Origin: Poseidonocella sedimentorum
GTDB taxonomy: Bacteria; Pseudomonadota; Alphaproteobacteria; Rhodobacterales; Rhodobacteraceae
Reading direction: 5' to 3'
Length of the DNA: 64,000 nt
NCBI RefSeq assembly: GCF_900116005.1
Contig: NZ_FOYI01000006.1
Location: 165,941-229,940, forward strand
Shown here: piece after piece, positions 60,232-64,000 of the stretch
How positions within the stretch are numbered: the stretch's first letter is position 1
How the letters are laid out: every line of letters starts with the position of its first letter
Notes under the pieces: generated by a model
The model's database searches: none
Told to the model about the DNA's origin: nothing
What the model saw: only the letters and a program-made list of their open reading frames with translations
Position numbers and translations under genes: made by a program

Positions 60232-60702
60232 ATGATAGAACCGGCCAAGAACTACCACGCGAGCATTTATGTACCCGCATCACAAGAAACCTGTTTCCAA
60301 GCGCTCGCGACCCAAATGGACAAGTGGTGGACGCAATCAGTGGACGGTAGCTTGACTAAGGTAGGCGACAAAGTAACCGCGCGATTTCCACCCGATTACG
60401 GGTACTGGACTTTCGAGGCAACGTCTTTCCAAAGGCCCAACCGGATCGAAATGGCATGTATAGATGCCCACCACAAAGTCGAAGGTCAGCCAGAGAAAAT
60501 TGATCAGGAGTGGTTGGGAACAAAGGTTGTTTGGAGCATCAATAAAGTTGGGGACAATACTGAGATCCGGATGGTCCATGATGGCTTAACTCCAACACTT
60601 AACTGTTGGGAGATTTGCCTTGATGGATGGAACCAATTTTTCAAAGGCAGTCTAAAGGCATTCTTGAATGGCAATGAGCCAACTCCCCATTCCGCAGCAT
60701 AG
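60232..60702 (+). CDS. SRPBCC (START/AHSA1-like) domain protein
   Basis: 156 residues. The fold signature is the first strand and helix NYHASIYVPASQETCFQALATQMDKWWTQ, then VGDKVTARFPPDYGYWTFEATSFQRPNRIEM, and the C-terminal helix CLDGWNQFFKGSLKAFLNG. Such proteins bind hydrophobic ligands; the ligand is unknown. I start at the ATG at 60232 with GGAG upstream; a TTG at 60190 would add 14 residues. AT-rich with different codon use, and paired with the HxlR regulator: recent cargo. Confidence 0.82.
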   Translation: MIEPAKNYHASIYVPASQETCFQALATQMDKWWTQSVDGSLTKVGDKVTARFPPDYGYWTFEATSFQRPNRIEMACIDAHHKVEGQPEKIDQEWLGTKVVWSINKVGDNTEIRMVHDGLTPTLNCWEICLDGWNQFFKGSLKAFLNGNEPTPHSAA

Positions 60703-60798
60703 CGGACATTGGCGCACGGCGCGGAACCTGTAACCTTGGGCTCTCACCAGTCATTCGCCCCGGACGCCCATTACTGCGTCAATGGGGCAAACCAATGG

Positions 60799-61074
60799 TC
60801 AAGCTGCCTTGCGCGCCGCCATTTCGGCGATCTGTCGGGCACGGGCGAGGACATCCTCGCGCGCCTCTAATTCAGCCAGTTCGGCCTCGAGGCGGGTGAA
60901 CAGCGGGAGCGCCCACATTTCACCGCCCGCCAACAGGGTCGCCAGCTTATCGCGTGCCTCTGTCAGGTACGTGATGTCGCCCTGAGCTGCTCGTGCCCCC
61001 GACGCCTGCCCACGCCCGGCGAGGCCGGCGGAACCGGGGCCTTGCGATGGGAGGGTGGCGAGGGTGGCGTGCAT
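60799..61074 (-). CDS. Mobile-element-associated hypothetical protein
   Basis: 91 residues. A Gly/Ala-rich head (possibly disordered) precedes a helical part, DITYLTEARDKLATLLAGGEMWALPLFTRLEAELAELEARED. Proteins of this kind accompany mobilization genes in Rhodobacteraceae plasmids and islands as far as I recall. The function is unknown; a role with the relaxase is guesswork. No strong ribosome site is seen. Confidence 0.6.
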   Translation of the reverse strand: MHATLATLPSQGPGSAGLAGRGQASGARAAQGDITYLTEARDKLATLLAGGEMWALPLFTRLEAELAELEAREDVLARARQIAEMAARKAA

Positions 61075-61153
61075 GGGATCGTCTCGATGGGAAGGTCAGG
61101 GCTGTGCGGTTTGCCGCCCTCCGATCGCGGAGGGCGGGAGGATCATGCGATGA

Positions 61154-61573
61154 TCAGGCGGCGTCGGCCGCGCCACCGTCCATCTGGCGTTCGCGCTCGC
61201 GCTCCGCAGCCTCTTCGACCTTGAGACGCTCGATCTCTGCGAGCCGCTTCTCGACGATGGCGTCGACCTTCTCGGGGCGCAGCGGGTGCGAGGCGATGCG
61301 CTTGCGGTTGGCCTTCGTGGCCGCCACTTCGAGGCCGGCGAAGGCCTCGACGATGAGCGAAGCATCGGCCTCTTCGATCCAGGCGGTGAAGTGCTCGCCG
61401 ATGGCCTTGCGACGGGCCGCCTCGAGGCGCTCCTCGGCCTTGGCATCCTTGTCGATGGCCTTTTCCAGGGCCGCGATCGCCCGCTGTTTCGCGGTCAGCT
61501 TGGGACGGTCGCCGCCGCTTGCGCGGCCATCGGCGGGGGCGTGGAAACGGGTGGTGTCGAGCAGGGTTTTCAT
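61154..61573 (-). CDS. Mobilization-region hypothetical protein
   Basis: 139 residues from the ATG at 61573. Highly charged, mostly helical: LTAKQRAIAALEKAIDKDAKAEERLEAARRKAIGEHFTAWIEEAD and a Glu/Arg-rich coiled-coil tail. The size, charge and place directly after a MobV relaxase gene fit MobC-like or TraC-like accessory proteins, but no defined domain is visible, so it is left as hypothetical. Confidence 0.7.
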   Translation of the reverse strand: MKTLLDTTRFHAPADGRASGGDRPKLTAKQRAIAALEKAIDKDAKAEERLEAARRKAIGEHFTAWIEEADASLIVEAFAGLEVAATKANRKRIASHPLRPEKVDAIVEKRLAEIERLKVEEAAERERERQMDGGAADAA

Positions 61574-61747
61574 GGTCGGTATCTTCCTCTTGGGACTGTT
61601 TCTGGTCATGTCCGCCGAGGTCTCTGCCGCCGCGGACAGAAGAATAGTCCGACCAACGCTTTCCAATCAGAAGCGATTTTCGCGAAGTTTTTCCGGCGCC
61701 GTACCTCAAGTTGCTGAATTCACATGAAACAAATCCGGAAACCTCAG

Positions 61748-63085
61748 TCATAGGCGCTCGTCGTCCCCGCCTTTAACGGGGGTTTTGCGGCCCGCATCGC
61801 GGCCGGTCAGAGCCATGATGCGTGCGGTGAGAGAGACCCGGATTTTGCCGATGGAGCGACGCTCGGCGTCGGGAAGACGAGACACGATCTCGACGATCTT
61901 CTCGTCCGCGGATTGGATCTCGGCCGTGTCGCGAGCGACGGCTGTTTTCGCCTCATCACGGGCCTTCTCGCGCAAGCGCGCCAACGCCTTCGAGAACACA
62001 TGGAGCGCGCGGGCCCGGCCAGCGGAAGACAGGGCCATCCGCGCCCTCAGCTTGGACAGGAGACCGGGCTTGGCATCCGGTGTCTCGACGAGCGCGGGCG
62101 TCCCGTCCCTGTCCTTGATGTCGAAGGCGCCTGCCGCCAACCCCTGGCCGACAGCAAGCACCGCATCGGCCTCCTGTTCCTTCGCCACGGCGGCGTCCTC
62201 GCGCGCTCCAATGGCGTTCTCCCGGCCGGTGAGCGCCTCTCGCTTCTGCTTGATCGTCCCTTCCTCAGCGGCCATGGCCTCTGCACGCCGGTCGAGCTCC
62301 GCGCGGGTCTCGACGATCCGCGCATCCTCGGCCTTGCGCCAGTCGGCCGTCCGCACATGCTGCCGGTAGGCTGGCGGCTCCTCCCCGGCCTGCCGCGCCT
62401 TGCGCACGGCTTCGGCCCGCCGCTCTCCACGCACGAGGCTGAGCGGAGCGAAATGCGCACCGACGCTGTCCTGCGCTGCCTCGTAATCCTTGATCAGGTC
62501 GTGCTTGGACGGTTGGAGCATCCAACGCTTCGTGCCGTTCAGATCCACCTGGATCTTCGGCACGATCACCGCGTGAATGTGGAATGCCTGCTCATCGAGG
62601 TCGGCCCGCGCATGCACGACATCCTCGCCGAAGTTCTCCAGCAGCCAGTCCCGGGCCACGTCCTCGAAGGCCTGGGCACGCGCTTCCCGAGCGGCAGGGG
62701 TGGGGAGAGCGTCGAACCAGTCGCGGTTGGCTGTCAGGATCACCTCCCGCATTGGGCCGTGGCGGGTCGCGCGCCACGGATCGCGTGGGCCTTCGGCCAT
62801 GCGCTCCTTGATCTGCTTCTTTCGGCGCCGCCGCGTGAGGGTTTCGATCTCGTCCGCGAAGTTCTCGGCCTTCATGTCCTCGATCATCGCGATCGTCTGA
62901 GCTGCCCAATCCGCCTCGCCGATCACGGGCCGGTTCAGGTGCGAACGGGTCGGATCGACATGGCCGAGGTCACCGCCGTTCCGGGTGCGATGCTTCTCAT
63001 AGCCACCGATATCCTTCGGGAACAAACCCTGGAAGCGGCAGACGATGGCGAACTTTGGGCAGGACTGGTGGACCACGGGGAACAT
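61748..63085 (-). CDS. MobV-family relaxase (Mob/Pre type)
   Basis: 445 residues. The N-terminal relaxase domain carries the MobV motifs: H-x-N-R as HLNR at residues 49-52 and the metal/catalytic motif H158-A-R-A-D162...DEQAF-H169-I-H171, equal to the HxDExxPHxH pattern with local variation (no Pro before the second His). Residues ~240-300 form a long coiled coil and the tail is Ala/Lys-rich. It nicks at oriT and pilots the strand for transfer using a conjugative machine in trans. It lies at the right part of the presumed IME. Confidence 0.87.
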   Translation of the reverse strand: MFPVVHQSCPKFAIVCRFQGLFPKDIGGYEKHRTRNGGDLGHVDPTRSHLNRPVIGEADWAAQTIAMIEDMKAENFADEIETLTRRRRKKQIKERMAEGPRDPWRATRHGPMREVILTANRDWFDALPTPAAREARAQAFEDVARDWLLENFGEDVVHARADLDEQAFHIHAVIVPKIQVDLNGTKRWMLQPSKHDLIKDYEAAQDSVGAHFAPLSLVRGERRAEAVRKARQAGEEPPAYRQHVRTADWRKAEDARIVETRAELDRRAEAMAAEEGTIKQKREALTGRENAIGAREDAAVAKEQEADAVLAVGQGLAAGAFDIKDRDGTPALVETPDAKPGLLSKLRARMALSSAGRARALHVFSKALARLREKARDEAKTAVARDTAEIQSADEKIVEIVSRLPDAERRSIGKIRVSLTARIMALTGRDAGRKTPVKGGDDERL

Positions 63086-63920
63086 CTCCGGAAGGACAGG
63101 AGACGGGGAGATGTTGTTGACCCAGGCGATCCGGAAATCGCGGTTCCTTCCTTGATGCGTCGCGGGGTGTGAGTGGCCCTCTACTCACTAACCAGCCTGC
63201 GCAGTCGTCGCGCTGCGCGCGCCTTTGTGCACAGGCTGTCGTTCGCCAGGGGAGACCCCTGAACCCCGGCGCCGCTGCCGCGCCGCCAGGGAGACGCGCC
63301 GCTCTCCCTGACCCTCTCGGGGCCTTCCGCCGGAGCAAGGGTCATCGTTCCGCACTCCCCCTTGCATCCCCCTGCTCGCAGGGGCCCGTTCGCCACGCCC
63401 CCTGCACCCCTTCGGCGTCACCCTCGGCCAGACACACCAACGCCGCGCATCGTGCGGGATGCGCGGCGTTGGTGTGTCTGCGGAGAGCGATCGCTTCTGT
63501 AAATATCCCTGACACTCTGGCCACCCGGGGGATCGTGGCTCACCGCGCACGCTCGTGCCGCGCGTATTCAGCCCAAACTCGACCATTCAGCAGTAGGAAC
63601 AGCCGCCCCAGGCTGGGTGCAGTGTTCGCGAGAAACTGCTCTCCACCGTGTTCGGCACGAACGTCGGCGACGCGCAGGAAACTGACCCTGCAATGTAGTG
63701 AGCCTTGGTCACCCTTGGTTACGAACGGCCCTCTGCGGACATTCGAACCTGGCAAGGGGCATGACCGATTCCAGCCCCTTCTACGACATTCGTCCCAGGC
63801 GCAGCATGCAACCGGGCGCTGACCCAAAGGGCGAGCCCCTCTGTCGCCACGCAAGTTGCCAGAGCCTCCTGTGCGCTGATAGCCGACCCAGATCACAAAA
63901 TCACAACCTAGGGTCAGGAC
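63086..63920. other. Upstream region of the mob gene, probable oriT region
   Basis: 835 bases without a supported gene. It holds a C-rich stretch with two CAGGGG/CCCCTG hairpins (63247-63261 and 63369-63384), a 52-bp perfect palindrome (63429-63480), then ~440 bases in which the open frames on both strands show no family resemblance, and the end of an IS element from about 63908. The first part is where the origin of transfer of MobV systems is normally found. Confidence 0.55.
63429..63480. repeat. 52-bp perfect palindrome
   Basis: Two 23-base arms are exact reverse complements around a 6-base loop (GTGCGG at 63452-63457). The left arm runs 63429-63451 and the right arm 63458-63480; both include CAACGCCGCGCATC or its complement. 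It is about 345 bases upstream of the relaxase start. No T-run follows, so a simple terminator is unlikely; an oriT inverted repeat is the favoured reading. Confidence 0.75.
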
Positions 63921-64000
63921 TCATAGCCAATAAATGACGATTGCTGCGAGAGCGATGGCCGAGAGGAAGACCTTGGGGCAGCGATCATACCGGGTTGCGA
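63921..64000 (-). mobile_element. IS5-family (IS427 group) transposase, C-terminus, cut by window edge
   Basis: On the minus strand the last codons read ATRYDRCPKVFLSAIALAAIV then IYWL and a TGA stop at 63921-63923, the standard C-terminus of IS427-group transposases. Just outside is CTAGGGTCAGGACTCAT (from about 63908), which fits the terminal inverted repeat of such elements. The rest of the IS lies beyond the window, so intactness cannot be judged. Confidence 0.85.

Noticed and set aside
63429..63480. CRISPR or terminator reading of the palindrome
   Set aside because: There is only one copy, no spacer series, no cas genes and no T-run.
63169..63822. 217-codon + strand frame and several minus-strand frames in the mob upstream region
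   Set aside because: They run through C-rich hairpins and the 52-bp palindrome, show no codon bias or family similarity, and lack ribosome sites.

Overview
The window is a high-GC bacterial chromosome segment from the alphaproteobacterial family Rhodobacteraceae (roseobacter side). I infer this from gene content and order: a pcaQ-pcaCHG-BKACE-pcaB cluster, a puuD-uraH / puuE-uraD purine cluster, an FYDLN-acid protein, an fmt-def-def string, and acpS-pdxJ-rsh-rpoZ-folK. Genes are tightly packed, with many 4-base ATGA overlaps, and average GC looks to be in the mid 60s. The genus cannot be fixed from the sequence alone.

Positions 1-34400 are core and catabolic genes. The window opens inside aspS. 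A purine ring-opening cluster follows (3708-8403): urate hydroxylase, hydroxyisourate hydrolase, an allantoinase fused to OHCU decarboxylase, ureidoglycine aminohydrolase and ureidoglycolate lyase. It converts urate towards glyoxylate, urea and ammonia, but lacks a separate allantoate-opening enzyme. Next come a lipoprotein-type ABC exporter with a divergent TesA-like esterase, an H-NOX/diguanylate cyclase pair, an M24 peptidase, a tRNA-Ala gene and the protocatechuate (beta-ketoadipate) operon under PcaQ. A housekeeping string (acpS, pdxJ, rsh, rpoZ, folK, NYN nuclease, rnhA) follows, then fmt with two deformylase genes, one of which has lost catalytic residues.

Positions 34400-49900 hold a single-domain receiver, an MltB-type transglycosylase, a PRC-barrel protein, an arsR-ACR3 arsenite module, smc, sdaA, a second ABC exporter pair, and a leftward chain of overlapping membrane genes: a 22-residue ORF, an amphipathic hypothetical, a holin-like protein, a DUF3618 protein and YihY.

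Positions 49900-64000 are accessory DNA with lower and patchy GC. The stretch starts with a broken IS5-family transposase. It then carries an amino-acid-racemase/DUF1611 operon and a set of short conserved hypothetical genes around a Crp/Fnr regulator. A remnant of one tyrosine recombinase comes next. A 21-bp copy of a tRNA-Ser 3' end (58171-58191) stands just before an intact tyrosine recombinase, and beyond it lie an AT-rich HxlR/SRPBCC pair and a MobV-type relaxase with a 52-bp perfect palindrome upstream. The window ends in the C-terminus of a second IS5-family transposase. I read 58171 to beyond 64000 as an integrative mobilizable element whose right end and intact target tRNA lie outside the window.
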